Positions 1 to 8,907 of a stretch of DNA of 64,000 nt are shown here, one piece after another; the first letter of the stretch is position 1; each line of letters begins with the position of its first letter. The stretch is from Nocardioides salarius (GTDB lineage: Bacteria > Actinomycetota > Actinomycetes > Propionibacteriales > Nocardioidaceae). The stretch lies in assembly GCF_016907435.1 (NCBI RefSeq), contig NZ_JAFBBZ010000001.1, forward strand, positions 2,666,001-2,730,000, in the 5' to 3' direction. The notes under the pieces were generated by a model that was not told where the DNA came from, ran no database searches, and worked only from the letters and a program-made list of their open reading frames with translations. A program made the position numbers and the translations under genes.

Positions 1-1295
1 CCACCGGCGCCGTCGCCCTGGTCTTCCTGGCCGCCTTCGAGGCCCTCGCCGTCGCCACCGTGATGCCGGCGGTCACCCGCGACCTCGACGGGCGCGCCTG
101 GTTCTCGGTGGCCTTCTCCGCCACCCTGGCCGCCAGCGTCGTCGGGATGGTCGCGGTGGGCCTGTGGTCGGACCGCCGCGGCGCGGTGCGCCCGCTGCTG
201 ACCTCCGTCGCGCTCTTCGCAGCCGGGTTGCTGGCCGCCGGGCTCGCGCCGACCATGGGGCTGCTGGTGGTCGGCCGCTTCCTGCAGGGCCTGGGCCTCG
301 GCGGCCTCGTCGTCGCCCTCTACGTGCTCGTCGCGCAGGTCTTCGACCCCGTCGACCGGCCCCGCATCCTCGGCCTCTTCGCCGCCGCGTGGGTGCTGCC
401 CGGGCTGGTCGGGCCGTTCCTGGCCGGCGTCGTCGCCGACACCCTCGGCTGGCGCTGGGTCTTCCTCGGCGTCGTCGCCATCGCCGCCGGGGCGCTCGCG
501 CTGCTGGTGCCGACCCTGCGCTCGGTCGAGCCGCCCGAGGCCGGCGCCGCGCCCCGGGGCGGCGGCGTACGACGTCTGCTGCTGGCGGCCGCGGTCGCCG
601 CGGCCGTCGTCGCGCTCAACCTCACCGGGGCCCTGCCCGCCGCGGCCCGGGCCGGGGTCGCCGCGGTCGCGGTCGCCCTCGCGCTGGTCGCCGTGCGCCC
701 GCTGCTGCCGCGGGGCACCCTGCGCGCCGGGCGCGGCGTACCGGCCGTGATCGCGCAGCGCGGGCTGGTCGGCGGCACCTTCTTCGCCGCCGAGGCCTAC
801 CTGCCCTTCCTCCTGCAGGAGCAGTACGGCGCCGCCACCTGGGTCAGCGGCCTGGTGCTGACCGTCGCCACGCTGGGCTGGGCCGGGGCGTCGCACGTGC
901 AGGGTCGGCTCGGCGACCGGCTGCCCGACGAGGCGGCGCTGCGCCTGGGGGCCCTCGTGCTGGGCGCCGGCATCGTGGCGGTGCTGCTGGTCGCGGCGCT
1001 GGGCCTGCCGGGGGTGCTGGTCGGCGCGGGCTGGCTGGTCGCGGCCGCGGGGATGGGGCTGATGTACCCGCGGATCACCTCCACGGTGCTGGCGCGCACC
1101 GCCGTGCACGAGCGCGGCACCGCCTCCTCGGCGGTCACCATCAGCGACTCGGTGGGGGCCGCGGTCGCGGTCGCCGTGGCCGGTCTCGTCTTCACCGCGA
1201 TCGGCACGGCCGCCGACCGGTCGGCCTTCGTGGCGGTGCTCGCGCTCGCGACCGGGCTGGCCGCGCTGTCCATCGTGGTCTCGCGGCGGGCCTAG
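1..1295 (+). CDS. MFS transporter, 5'-truncated by window edge
   Basis: Major facilitator superfamily permease, probably a drug or metabolite exporter of the inner membrane. The frame is already open at base 3 and reads LVFLAAFEALAVATVMPAV, a typical first MFS helix, so the true start lies before the window. The sequence shows repeated hydrophobic helices and the loop 2-3 signature GLWSDRRGAVRP. The visible part is about 430 residues, close to a complete 12-14 helix protein, so only a short N-terminus is missing. A MerR-type regulator follows 10 bp downstream, an arrangement often seen for regulated exporters. The substrate cannot be read from the sequence. Confidence 0.88.
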   Translation, partial: TGAVALVFLAAFEALAVATVMPAVTRDLDGRAWFSVAFSATLAASVVGMVAVGLWSDRRGAVRPLLTSVALFAAGLLAAGLAPTMGLLVVGRFLQGLGLGGLVVALYVLVAQVFDPVDRPRILGLFAAAWVLPGLVGPFLAGVVADTLGWRWVFLGVVAIAAGALALLVPTLRSVEPPEAGAAPRGGGVRRLLLAAAVAAAVVALNLTGALPAAARAGVAAVAVALALVAVRPLLPRGTLRAGRGVPAVIAQRGLVGGTFFAAEAYLPFLLQEQYGAATWVSGLVLTVATLGWAGASHVQGRLGDRLPDEAALRLGALVLGAGIVAVLLVAALGLPGVLVGAGWLVAAAGMGLMYPRITSTVLARTAVHERGTASSAVTISDSVGAAVAVAVAGLVFTAIGTAADRSAFVAVLALATGLAALSIVVSRRA

Positions 1296-1298
1296 ACT
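1293..1298 (+). promoter_or_regulatory. -10 element TAGACT, leaderless merR transcript
   Basis: TANNNT hexamer ending 7 bp before GTG 1306 and overlapping the stop codon of the MFS gene. The spacing predicts transcription starting at the start codon itself. Confidence 0.5.
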
Positions 1299-1305
1299 CG
1301 CCGCC

Positions 1306-1701
1306 GTGTCCGCACACATGCAGATCGGCGAGGTCGCCACGCGCACCGGCCTGAGCCTGCGCACGCTGCGCTACTACGAGGAGGTCGGGCTGGTCGCACC
1401 GTCGGCCCGCTCGGCCGGAGGCTTCCGGCTCTACACCGCGCTCGACGTCGACCGCTTCGAGCTCATCAAGCGGATGAAGCCGCTGGACTTCTCGCTCGAG
1501 GACATGCGCGGGCTGCTCGGCGTCGTCGACGCCCTCGACGCCGAGCCCGACGACGCCGAGCGGGCCCGTCTGCTCGGCGAGCTCGAGTCGCTGCGCGCCG
1601 CGGCCGAGGAGCGCGTCGACACGCTGCGCACCCGCCTGGCCTGGGCCGAGGAGTTCGCCGCCGGTCTCGACGAGCGGGTGCGCGCCCAGCGCGACCGGTG
1701 A
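1306..1701 (+). CDS. MerR family transcriptional regulator
   Basis: 131-residue regulator. Residues about 5-75 form the winged-helix MerR DNA-binding domain (QIGEVATRTGLSLRTLRYYE, then GGFRLY). The rest is a charged helical dimerisation segment. No cysteine cluster is visible, so a metal-sensing role is not supported; sensing of a small organic effector is possible. GTG 1306 is chosen because a -10-like TAGACT lies 7 bp upstream; the later ATG at 1318 (MQIGEV) is the alternative. It probably regulates the exporter gene ending 10 bp upstream, inferred from proximity only. Confidence 0.88.
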   Translation: MSAHMQIGEVATRTGLSLRTLRYYEEVGLVAPSARSAGGFRLYTALDVDRFELIKRMKPLDFSLEDMRGLLGVVDALDAEPDDAERARLLGELESLRAAAEERVDTLRTRLAWAEEFAAGLDERVRAQRDR

Positions 1702-1714
1702 GCCGGGGCCGCGT

Positions 1715-1730
1715 GGTGAGCCGTCTCACC
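1715..1730 (+). terminator. Short hairpin after merR, possible terminator
   Basis: GGTGAG-CCGT-CTCACC is a perfect 6-bp stem with a 4-base loop, 13 bp after the merR stop. There is no U-tract, so termination is only suggested. Confidence 0.3.
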
Positions 1731-1763
1731 GTCGACGATGCAGACTCTCCCGTCACGTCAGGG

Positions 1764-1769
1764 TAGAGT
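1764..1769 (+). promoter_or_regulatory. Candidate -10 (TAGAGT) for the sulP transcript
   Basis: TAGAGT lies in the 190-bp gap before the SulP gene. No convincing -35 hexamer is visible. If it is used, the mRNA carries a GC-rich leader of about 115 nt in which I recognise no riboswitch. Confidence 0.3.
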
Positions 1770-1892
1770 CGTGCCGTCGGCCGCGGTGTCACGCACCCGC
1801 GCGCCGCTCCAGACCTCGCACCACCATCCCGACGTCGACCGGTCGCAGCGCCGCTCCCGGGCCGACGTGCCACGCACCGCCCAGGAGAGCCC

Positions 1893-3431
1893 GTGAGCAA
1901 CCCCGTGCCCGACCAGTCCTCGCTGCTGCAGCCGTCCGTGGCCCTGCCCCCGGCCGAGACGCACACCGTGCGCGGCGCGCTGCGCCGCCCCTCGATCCTG
2001 CGCCGCGAGGTCGTCGCCGGCCTGGTGGTGGCGCTCGCGCTGATCCCCGAGGCGATCTCGTTCTCGATCATCGCCGGCGTCGACCCGCGCCTGGGCCTCT
2101 TCGCCTCCTTCACGATGGCCGTCTCGATCGCCTTCCTCGGTGGCCGGCCCGCGATGATCTCGGCCGCCACCGGTGCCATCGCGCTGGTGATCGCACCCGT
2201 GGCGCGCGACTACGGCGTCGACTACCTGATCGCCACCGTGATCCTCGGTGGCGCCATCCAGATCGTGCTCGGCCTGCTCGGCGTGGCCAAGATGATGCGC
2301 TTCATCCCGCGCTCGGTGATGGTCGGCTTCGTCAACGCCCTGGCGATCCTCATCGCCATGGCCCAGATCCCCTACCTGGTCGACGTGCCGTGGCTGGTCT
2401 ACCCGCTGGTGGCCTTCGGCGTCGCGGTCATCGTGCTGCTGCCGCGGCTGACCTCGGCGGTGCCCTCGCCGCTGGTGGTCATCGTGGCCATCACCGCCGC
2501 GGCGCTGGCCGCCGGCTGGGCGCTGCCCGACGTGGGCGACGAGGGCGAGCTGCCCGAGACGCTGCCCGCGCTGCTCATCCCCGACGTGCCCTTCACGCTG
2601 ACCACGCTGGAGATCATCGCGCCGTACGCGCTGGCGATGGCGCTGGTCGGCCTGCTCGAGTCGCTGCTGACCGCCAAGCTCGTCGACGACATCACCGACA
2701 CCCACTCCGAGAAGACCCGCGAGGCCTGGGGCCAGGGCGCGGCCAACATGATCACCGGCTTCTTCGGCGGCATGGGCGGCTGCGCCATGATCGGCCAGAC
2801 GATGATCAACGTGAAGGCCTCGGGCGCCCGCACGCGCATCTCCACCTTCTCCGCCGGCGTGCTCCTGCTCGTGCTGGTCGTGGGCTTCGGCGACCTGGTC
2901 GCGCAGATCCCGATGGCCGCGCTGGTCGCGGTGATGATCATGGTCGCCGTCGGCACCTTCGACTGGCACTCGGTGACCCCGCGCACCCTGCGCCGGATGC
3001 CCAAGAGCGAGACCACCGTGATGCTCTCCACCGTCGTGGTCACCGTGACCACCCACAACCTGGCCATCGGTGTCGCGGTCGGCGTGCTCGTCGCGATGAC
3101 CCTCTTCGCCCGCCGGGTGGCCCACCTGGCCACCGTCGAGCGCGAGGTGACCGAGGTCGACGGGCGCCCGCAGGCGCGCTACACGGTCACCGGCGAGCTG
3201 TTCTTCGCCTCCTCCAACGACCTCTACACCCAGTTCGAGTACGCCGACGACCCCGAGCACGTGGTCATCGACATGGCGGCCTCGCACGTGTGGGACGCCT
3301 CGACCGTGGCCGCGCTCGACTCGATCACCTACAAGTACGAGCGCAAGGGCAAGACCGTGGAGATCCACGGCCTCAACGAGCAGTCGCTGCACATGCACGG
3401 CCGGCTGAGCGGCAACCTCGCCGCGCACTGA
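1893..3431 (+). CDS. SulP family inorganic anion transporter with STAS domain
   Basis: 512-residue SulP/SLC26 permease, moving sulfate, bicarbonate or a related anion across the cytoplasmic membrane. Residues about 35-400 carry the transmembrane core, including the hallmark early segment GLVVALALIPEAISFSIIAG and a GFFGGMGGCAMIGQTMINV block. Residues about 420-505 form a cytoplasmic STAS domain (VTGELFFASSNDL, then VIDMAASHVWDASTVAALD). GTG 1893 follows a good ribosome site, AGGAGAG at 1883-1889. The next gene starts 1 bp after the stop, so the two are co-transcribed. The substrate is not decided by sequence, and no carbonic anhydrase or sulfate assimilation gene lies nearby. Confidence 0.93.
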   Translation: MSNPVPDQSSLLQPSVALPPAETHTVRGALRRPSILRREVVAGLVVALALIPEAISFSIIAGVDPRLGLFASFTMAVSIAFLGGRPAMISAATGAIALVIAPVARDYGVDYLIATVILGGAIQIVLGLLGVAKMMRFIPRSVMVGFVNALAILIAMAQIPYLVDVPWLVYPLVAFGVAVIVLLPRLTSAVPSPLVVIVAITAAALAAGWALPDVGDEGELPETLPALLIPDVPFTLTTLEIIAPYALAMALVGLLESLLTAKLVDDITDTHSEKTREAWGQGAANMITGFFGGMGGCAMIGQTMINVKASGARTRISTFSAGVLLLVLVVGFGDLVAQIPMAALVAVMIMVAVGTFDWHSVTPRTLRRMPKSETTVMLSTVVVTVTTHNLAIGVAVGVLVAMTLFARRVAHLATVEREVTEVDGRPQARYTVTGELFFASSNDLYTQFEYADDPEHVVIDMAASHVWDASTVAALDSITYKYERKGKTVEIHGLNEQSLHMHGRLSGNLAAH

Positions 3432-3432
3432 C

Positions 3433-4332
3433 GTGCACCCGGTGCTGCGGCGCGGACGCGACCGGTCGGTCGCGCTGCTGCGGGTGCTCGGCCACGAGGT
3501 CGCCAAGGACCGCGTCGCGGGGCTGGCCGCCGAGATCGCCTTCTTCGCGGTCCTGAGCCTGTTCCCGGCGCTGCTGATCGCGGCCGGGCTGCTGTCCTAC
3601 CTCGAGGCCATCGTCGGCGCCGAGGTGGCCGCCCGCACCGAGGCACGGGTCGTCGACGCGCTCGGGCTGGTGCTCACCGAGCGCGGCGACCCGGTGCTCG
3701 ACTCGGTGCGCGCCGTCTTCGAGGGCGAGTACGGCGGCCTGCTCACCGTCGCCGCGCTGGGTGCGCTGGTCACCCTGTCAGGGGCCTGGGCGGTCGTGGT
3801 GCAGGCGCTCAACCTGGCCTACGACAGCGACGAGCACCGCCCGTGGCTGCGCCGCCGGCTGCTGGGCCTGGGGCTGGGCCTGATGACGGTGATCGTGGTC
3901 GTGGTCGCGCTGGCCGTCGTGGTCGTCGGCCCGCTGCTGGGCCGCGGCACCGACGTGGCCGACGTCGTCGGCCTGGGCGGCGCCTTCGAGTCCTTCTGGG
4001 ACCTCGCCCGCCTGCCGGTGCTGGCCCTGGTGCTCGTCGGCTGGCTGGCGCTGGTCTTCCACCTGGCACCCAACCGGCGTACGCCGTGGCGCGCCGCGCT
4101 GCCCGGCGCCGTGACCACCACCGTGCTGTGGCTGGCCGCCAGCGGCGGCTTCGGCCTCTACCTGCGCACCGTCGGCGAGGGCAACCCGCTGCTCGGCGTC
4201 TTCGGCGGCGGGATCGTCGTGCTGACCTGGGTCTACCTGCTCGCCCTGGCCCTGCTCCTCGGCGGCGAGCTCAACGCGCTGCTCCACGACGGAAAGCACC
4301 GCCCCGCCGAAGGTTCATCGGGTACCCGATGA
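3433..4332 (+). CDS. YihY/virulence factor BrkB family membrane protein
   Basis: 299-residue integral membrane protein. It has the family opening (VAGLAAEIAFFAVLSLFPALL), about six hydrophobic helices and the C-terminal segment TWVYLLALALLLGGELNALL. The family was once called ribonuclease BN but its molecular function is unsettled; transport or lipid handling is suspected. Its start lies 1 bp after the sulP stop, so it is translationally coupled. The last codons and stop lie inside a perfect 26-bp palindrome (4311-4336), an unusual overlap between coding sequence and a structured 3' end. Confidence 0.9.
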   Translation: MHPVLRRGRDRSVALLRVLGHEVAKDRVAGLAAEIAFFAVLSLFPALLIAAGLLSYLEAIVGAEVAARTEARVVDALGLVLTERGDPVLDSVRAVFEGEYGGLLTVAALGALVTLSGAWAVVVQALNLAYDSDEHRPWLRRRLLGLGLGLMTVIVVVVALAVVVVGPLLGRGTDVADVVGLGGAFESFWDLARLPVLALVLVGWLALVFHLAPNRRTPWRAALPGAVTTTVLWLAASGGFGLYLRTVGEGNPLLGVFGGGIVVLTWVYLLALALLLGGELNALLHDGKHRPAEGSSGTR

Positions 4333-4399
4333 ACCTGGCGTTGCCTGGCTGAAGTTTCAGCCGGGTGACGCGAGTTCCATCGGGGACCCGATGAAACTC
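4311..4399. repeat. Double-palindrome element I (hairpin - hairpin - hairpin)
   Basis: Three successive inverted repeats sit between the convergent brkB-like gene and disA. 4311-4336 is a perfect 26-bp palindrome with core CATCGGGTACCCGATG. About 4349-4365 has GGCTGAA-GT-TTCAGCC. 4372-4399 is a second copy of the first core (CATCGGGGACCCGATG) with 13-bp arms carrying one mismatch. The two outer palindromes start 61 bp apart. It probably acts as a bidirectional terminator or mRNA-end structure. It has the same layout as 15541-15634 but no sequence similarity to it. Confidence 0.75.
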
Positions 4400-4410
4400 C
4401 CGTGGGCGGC

Positions 4411-5493
4411 TCAGACGTAGCGCTCCAGGATCGTGGACTCGGCGAGGCGGGAGAGGCCCTCGCGGACGCTGCGGGCGCGCAGCTCGCCGACGCCCTCGAC
4501 GGCCTGGAGGTCGTCGATGCCGGCGGAGAGCAGCTTCTGCAGGGTGCCGAAGTGGTCGACGAGCCGGTCGACGACGGGGCCGGGCAGGCGCGGCACCTTC
4601 GCCAGCAGGCGGTAGCCCCGCGGGGCGACGGCGCCGTCGAGGTGCTCGCCGTTGCCGAGACCGAGCACCTTGGCGGTGGCGGCCGGGTCGACCAGGGCGG
4701 TGGGGGAGAGGGCCTCGAGCTGGTGCAGCAGCTCCTCGGGGGTCGAGGCCTTGCGCCCGGCCGGCAGGTAGTCGCGCACCACCAGCTCGCGCTCGGTGTC
4801 GACGCCGGTGATCAGCTCCTCGAGCTGCAGCGAGAGCAGCCGGCCGTCGGTGCCGAGCTCGAGCACGTAGTCCTCGATCTCGCGGGCGATGCGGGTGACC
4901 ATCTCGAGGCGCTGGGCGACCACGGCGACGTCGCGGACGGTGACGAGGTCCTCGATCTCGAGCGCCGAGAGGGTGCTGGAGACCTCGTCGAGGCGCAGCT
5001 TGTAGCGCTCGAGGGTGGCCAGCGCCTGGTTGGCGCGCGAGAGGATCTGGCCGACGTCCTCGAGCACGTGGCGCGTCGAGCCGACGTACGCCGCGATGAT
5101 CTGCATCGACTGCGACACCGAGATCACCGGGAAGCCGGTCTGGCGCGCCACCCGGTCGGCGGTGCGGTGCCGCGTGCCGGTCTCCTCGGAGGGGATCGTG
5201 TGGTCGGGCATCAGGTGCACCGCGGCGCGCACGATGCGCGTCAGGCCCGCGTCGACGATGATCGCGCCGTCCATCTTGGCCAGCTCGCGCAGGCCGGTGG
5301 CGGTGAAGGGCACGTCGAGGTCGAAGCCGCCGGTGCTGATCTCGTCGACCCGCTCGTCCTGGCCGATCACGATCAGGGCGCCGGTGCGCCCGCGCAGGAT
5401 GCGCTCGAGGCCGTCGCGCAGCGAGGTGCCCGGGGCGATCGAGGCCAGCGTCTCGCGCAGGCGCAGCAGGTCGTCCGAGCGTTCGGCGGGCAC
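4411..5493 (-). CDS. disA: DNA integrity scanning diadenylate cyclase DisA
   Basis: 360-residue DisA condenses two ATP to cyclic di-AMP while scanning DNA for branched structures. The N-terminal DAC domain shows both catalytic motifs: DGA at residues 75-77 ([11 protein letters not shown]) and RHRTA at 108-112. A helical spine follows, and the C-terminus has a RuvA-like helix-hairpin-helix DNA-binding domain ([20 protein letters not shown]). The length is normal. The start is GTG with GGAGGAG 5 nt upstream. It lies 111 bp downstream of radA on the same strand; RadA is known to interact with and restrain DisA in other bacteria. Confidence 0.97.
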   Translation of the reverse strand: MPAERSDDLLRLRETLASIAPGTSLRDGLERILRGRTGALIVIGQDERVDEISTGGFDLDVPFTATGLRELAKMDGAIIVDAGLTRIVRAAVHLMPDHTIPSEETGTRHRTADRVARQTGFPVISVSQSMQIIAAYVGSTRHVLEDVGQILSRANQALATLERYKLRLDEVSSTLSALEIEDLVTVRDVAVVAQRLEMVTRIAREIEDYVLELGTDGRLLSLQLEELITGVDTERELVVRDYLPAGRKASTPEELLHQLEALSPTALVDPAATAKVLGLGNGEHLDGAVAPRGYRLLAKVPRLPGPVVDRLVDHFGTLQKLLSAGIDDLQAVEGVGELRARSVREGLSRLAESTILERYV

Positions 5494-5604
5494 GGGGCTC
5501 CTCCATGGGGGGACGGGCGGTCGATCCGCCCTTGCCTGCGGAGTCTAGAGCGGTCCGGCCGGGCGCGCGTCATCATTCCGGGCGGGCCCGGATCGTGGTG
5601 GGGC

Positions 5605-7008
5605 TCAGCCGGGCCGGTCGGTCAGGCGCAGCACCTCGAGGGCGCTGGCGATGCCGGGCACCTCGAGCACCCGCATGCCCTCGATCTCGCGGGGCGTGCC
5701 GACGCCCTGGCCGCGGCGGCCCGGCTCGGTCGGCACCACCGCGTGCCGGAAGCCGAGCCGGGCGGCCTCGGCGATGCGCTGGGGCAGGTCGCGCACCCGG
5801 CGCAGCTCGCCGGCCAGCCCGAGCTCGCCGATGGCCACGACGCCGGTGGGCGGGGCGATGGCCAGGTGCGAGGAGACCAGGGCGATCGCCACCGCCAGGT
5901 CGCTGGCCGGCTCGTGGAGCCGCGCGCCGCCGACGGTGGAGGCGAAGACGTCCTGCATCGAGAGCCGCAGCCCGCAGTGGCGCTCCAGCACCGCGAGCAC
6001 CATCGCGACCCGCGAGCCGTCCAGCCCCGACGTCGTACGGCGCGGCCGGTCCAGCGGCGAGGGGGTCACCAGCCCCTGCACCTCGGCGAGCATCGGCCGG
6101 CGGCCCTCCATGGTCACCGCGACGCAGGTGCCGGGCACCCGGCCGTGGTGCTGCTCGACGAAGAGCCCCGTCGGGTCGGCGACGGCGCTGATGCCGTCGG
6201 GGCCGAGGTCGAAGCAGCCCACCTCGTCGACCGGCCCGAAGCGGTTCTTCATGGCCCGCACCATGCGGAAGCGGGAGTTGCGGTCGCCCTCGAAGTGCAG
6301 CACCACGTCGACGAGGTGCTCGAGCACCCGGGGCCCGGCGATCGCGCCGTCCTTGGTGACGTGGCCGACGAGCACGGTGGTGATGCCGCGGGTCTTGGCG
6401 ACCCGGATCAGCGCGGCGGCGACCTCCTTGACCTGGGTGACGCCGCCGGGGACCCCCTCGACGCCGGAGGCGCCGATGGTCTGCACCGAGTCGACGACGA
6501 TCAGCTGGGGCCGGGTCTCCTCGATGTGGGTCAGCACCGCGCCGAGGTCGGTCTCGGCGGCCAGGTAGAGCTCGTCGTGGACCCCGCCGGTGCGGTCGGC
6601 GCGCAGGCGCACCTGTGAGGCCGACTCCTCGCCGGTGACGTAGAGGGTGCGGCGCTGGTAGCGCGCGGTCTGGGCGGCCACCTCGAGCAGCAGGGTGCTC
6701 TTGCCGACGCCGGGCTCGCCGGCCAGCAGGATCGCGGCACCGGGCACCAGCCCGCCGCCGAGCACCCGGTCCAGCTCGGGCACCCCGCTGGTGCGGAAGC
6801 CGGCCTCCTCGACCGACACCTCGCCGATCGGGACCGCGCGGGTGGTGACCGGCGAGGCCGCGGTGCGCAGCGTGGGCGCCGCGGCGGCCTCGGCCACCGA
6901 CCCCCACGCCTGGCACTCGCCGCAGCGCCCCACCCACTTGCCGGTCTCCCAGCCGCACTCGGAGCAGCGGTAGGTGGGCCGAGCAGCACGTGCGGAGGAC
7001 TTCGCCAT
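5605..7008 (-). CDS. radA: DNA repair protein RadA (branch-migration ATPase)
   Basis: 467-residue RecA-like ATPase that processes recombination intermediates. It has an N-terminal C4 zinc finger (Cys 15, 18, 29, 32; CSECGWETGKWVGRCGEC), Walker A GEPGVGKST near residues 97-105, the RadA-specific KNRFG motif, and a C-terminal Lon-protease-like domain with GVVAIGELGLAGELRRV. I place the start at ATG 7008 rather than an upstream in-frame codon because the zinc finger then has its usual offset and TAGCGT lies 7 bp upstream. First gene of the radA-disA unit. Confidence 0.96.
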   Translation of the reverse strand: MAKSSARAARPTYRCSECGWETGKWVGRCGECQAWGSVAEAAAAPTLRTAASPVTTRAVPIGEVSVEEAGFRTSGVPELDRVLGGGLVPGAAILLAGEPGVGKSTLLLEVAAQTARYQRRTLYVTGEESASQVRLRADRTGGVHDELYLAAETDLGAVLTHIEETRPQLIVVDSVQTIGASGVEGVPGGVTQVKEVAAALIRVAKTRGITTVLVGHVTKDGAIAGPRVLEHLVDVVLHFEGDRNSRFRMVRAMKNRFGPVDEVGCFDLGPDGISAVADPTGLFVEQHHGRVPGTCVAVTMEGRRPMLAEVQGLVTPSPLDRPRRTTSGLDGSRVAMVLAVLERHCGLRLSMQDVFASTVGGARLHEPASDLAVAIALVSSHLAIAPPTGVVAIGELGLAGELRRVRDLPQRIAEAARLGFRHAVVPTEPGRRGQGVGTPREIEGMRVLEVPGIASALEVLRLTDRPG

Positions 7009-7015
7009 GCACGGC

Positions 7016-7021
7016 ACGCTA
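7016..7021 (-). promoter_or_regulatory. -10 element TAGCGT, leaderless radA transcript
   Basis: TANNNT hexamer on the minus strand ending 7 bp before ATG 7008. No Shine-Dalgarno sequence lies between. Confidence 0.5.
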
Positions 7022-7110
7022 GGCCAGGGCACCGACAGCGCCGAGCGGCCGTCGTGGTTACAGTGCTCCCGTCGGACTTGGAACGATCAAGAGGTGACGA
7101 GGGGGTGGCC

Positions 7111-8157
7111 GTGTCCCGCACCAGCGCCCGCACGTCCGGCCTGCCGCCCACGCTGGCCGACGTCGCCGAGCGGGCCGGGGTCTCGCGCCAGACGGTCTCC
7201 AACGCGGTCAACAACCCCGACCTGCTGCGCGCCGACACGCTGCTGCGCGTCCAGCAGGCCATCGCCGACCTCGGATACCTGCCCAACCGCGCTGCCCGCA
7301 ACCTGCGCACCCGCGCCTCGCACCTGATCGGGCTGCGCATCCAGGCCGCCCAGGAGGGCACCGCCAACGCCACGATGGACCGCTTCGTGCACTCGCTGGT
7401 CGAGACCTCGCGCGAGGCCGGCTACCACGTGCTGCTCTTCACCGGCGACCCCACCGACCCGCTGTCGGGCTACGAGGACCTGCTGCGCTCGACCGCCGTC
7501 GACGCCTTCGTCGTCACCGACACCTACCTCGGCAACCCGCAGGCCGAGTGGCTCGACGGGCGCCGCGCGCCCTTCGTGGCGTTCGGGCGGCCCTGGGAGA
7601 ACCCCGGCGCCACGCACGCCTGGGTCGACGTCGACGGCGCCGCCGGCTGCGAGAGCGCCACCCGCCACCTGCTGGCCAAGGGCCACGAGAAGATCGCCTG
7701 GATCGGCTGGCGCAAGGACTCCCGCATCGGCGAGGACCGCCGCGCCGGCTGGCACCGCGCCATGAAGGAGGCCGGCCTGCCCACCTCGGGCCTGGCCTCG
7801 CGCGTCGAGGACACCGTGGCCAGCGGCCGCGAGGCCAGCGAGGTGCTCCTCGACGAGGCCGCGCCCACCGCGTTCGTCTGCGCCTCCGACACCCTGGCCA
7901 TGGGGGTGCTGCACACCCTGGGGCTGCGCGGGCTGCGTGTCGGCGACGACGTCGCGGTCGTCGGCTTCGACGACTCCCAGGTCGCCCAGGTCGTCCGCCC
8001 GGGGCTGAGCTCGGTGCGCCAGCCGCTGGAGGACGTCGCGATCGAGGTCGTCACCGCGCTCGAGGGCCTGCTCGGCCGCCCCCGCGTCGCCCAGCAGGGG
8101 GTGCTGCTCACCCCGTCGCTGGTCGTGCGCGACTCCTCGGGCCCCGACCGGGTCTGA
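7111..8157 (+). CDS. LacI family transcriptional regulator
   Basis: About 348-residue LacI/GalR repressor. The N-terminal HTH and hinge are clear (TLADVAERAGVSRQTVSNAV, then YLPNRAARNLRT), followed by a periplasmic-binding-protein-like effector domain (VCASDTLAMGVLHTLG; VAVVGFDDSQVAQVVRPGLS). It presumably binds a sugar or small metabolite. No sugar-utilisation operon is adjacent, so its targets are elsewhere or it is a global regulator. GTG 7111 is preferred because GAGGGGG precedes it; GTG 7105 is equally in frame. A TACAGT hexamer at 7058-7063 could be its -10. Confidence 0.92.
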   Translation: MSRTSARTSGLPPTLADVAERAGVSRQTVSNAVNNPDLLRADTLLRVQQAIADLGYLPNRAARNLRTRASHLIGLRIQAAQEGTANATMDRFVHSLVETSREAGYHVLLFTGDPTDPLSGYEDLLRSTAVDAFVVTDTYLGNPQAEWLDGRRAPFVAFGRPWENPGATHAWVDVDGAAGCESATRHLLAKGHEKIAWIGWRKDSRIGEDRRAGWHRAMKEAGLPTSGLASRVEDTVASGREASEVLLDEAAPTAFVCASDTLAMGVLHTLGLRGLRVGDDVAVVGFDDSQVAQVVRPGLSSVRQPLEDVAIEVVTALEGLLGRPRVAQQGVLLTPSLVVRDSSGPDRV

Positions 8158-8179
8158 CCGGGTCTGACTGGGGCGGCGC

Positions 8180-8896
8180 TCAGTAGCGGCGCCACCACAC
8201 GTCGACGGCGTAGTCGACCTCGGTGCCACCGCCGGCGGCGGCGTGCTCGGCCAAGGCCTGCTCGGCGGCCGGGCCGGGCAGCTCGATGCGCACCACCGCC
8301 TCCAGGTCGGCGGGGGTGTCGAAGACCCAGCGGGTCAGCACCGGCTCGCGCTGCCAGCCCTGCGCCGCCCAGAACTCCTGCTTGACCTCGGGGGCGGGGT
8401 GCTCGGGGAAGCCGCGGGCGAACCAGGCGCCGAAGGTCGAGCGGCTCGCGTCGTTGTCGACGATGTACGCCGTCGCGCCGGGGCGCGCGACCCGCTCGAG
8501 CTCGGCGAGGCCCGGCTCGCAGCCGGGGCCGAAGAAGTAGGCCCAGCGGGCGTGCACCACGTCGATGCTGGCGTCGGGCAGCGGCAGGTCCTGGGCGGTG
8601 CCCTCGAGCACCGTGACCGTCCGGTCGGCCGAGAGTCGCCGGGTACGGCGCGCGGCGATGGCGCGCAGGTCGGGGTGCGGCTCGACGCCGGTCACCGAGG
8701 CGGCGGTGCGGGCGAAGCGGGTCAGGTGGAAGCCGGTGCCGCAGCCCACGTCGAGGACGTCGCGGCCGGCCCAGCCGCCGAGCTCCTCGATCACGGCCTC
8801 GACACGCCGGTCGGGGTCGAAGGCGTGGTTCTCGAGCTCGTAGGTGTCGGTGTGGTGCCAGATGTTGGGGCTGGGCCGTGTGCCCTCGGGCAGCAC
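8180..8896 (-). CDS. Class I SAM-dependent methyltransferase
   Basis: 238-residue methyltransferase of the Methyltransf_11/25 type. The SAM-binding motif I is VLDVGCGTGFHL near residue 47, with the acidic loop GVEPHPDL and a motif IV-like segment IDVVHARWAYFFGPG. The start is GTG 8896, preceded by AAGGAG at 6 nt; the frame stays open further upstream but there overlaps the VOC gene and has no family sequence. It sits 11 bp after the VOC gene, so the two are probably co-transcribed. The substrate is unknown. Confidence 0.85.
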   Translation of the reverse strand: MLPEGTRPSPNIWHHTDTYELENHAFDPDRRVEAVIEELGGWAGRDVLDVGCGTGFHLTRFARTAASVTGVEPHPDLRAIAARRTRRLSADRTVTVLEGTAQDLPLPDASIDVVHARWAYFFGPGCEPGLAELERVARPGATAYIVDNDASRSTFGAWFARGFPEHPAPEVKQEFWAAQGWQREPVLTRWVFDTPADLEAVVRIELPGPAAEQALAEHAAAGGGTEVDYAVDVWWRRY

Positions 8897-8907
8897 CGTG
8901 GGCTCCT

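Noticed and set aside
1758..3506. Long open frame on the minus strand opposite the SulP gene (about 580 codons)
   Set aside because: His/Gln/Asp/Gly-rich low-complexity translation typical of the antisense of GC-rich coding DNA; the plus strand encodes a clear SulP protein.
4402..6618. Long plus-strand frame opposite radA-disA
   Set aside because: No family sequence; it is the antisense shadow of two well-defined proteins.
8146..8173. GACCGGGTCT direct repeats after the LacI gene
   Set aside because: Only two and a half 10-bp copies overlapping the stop codon; probably slippage.
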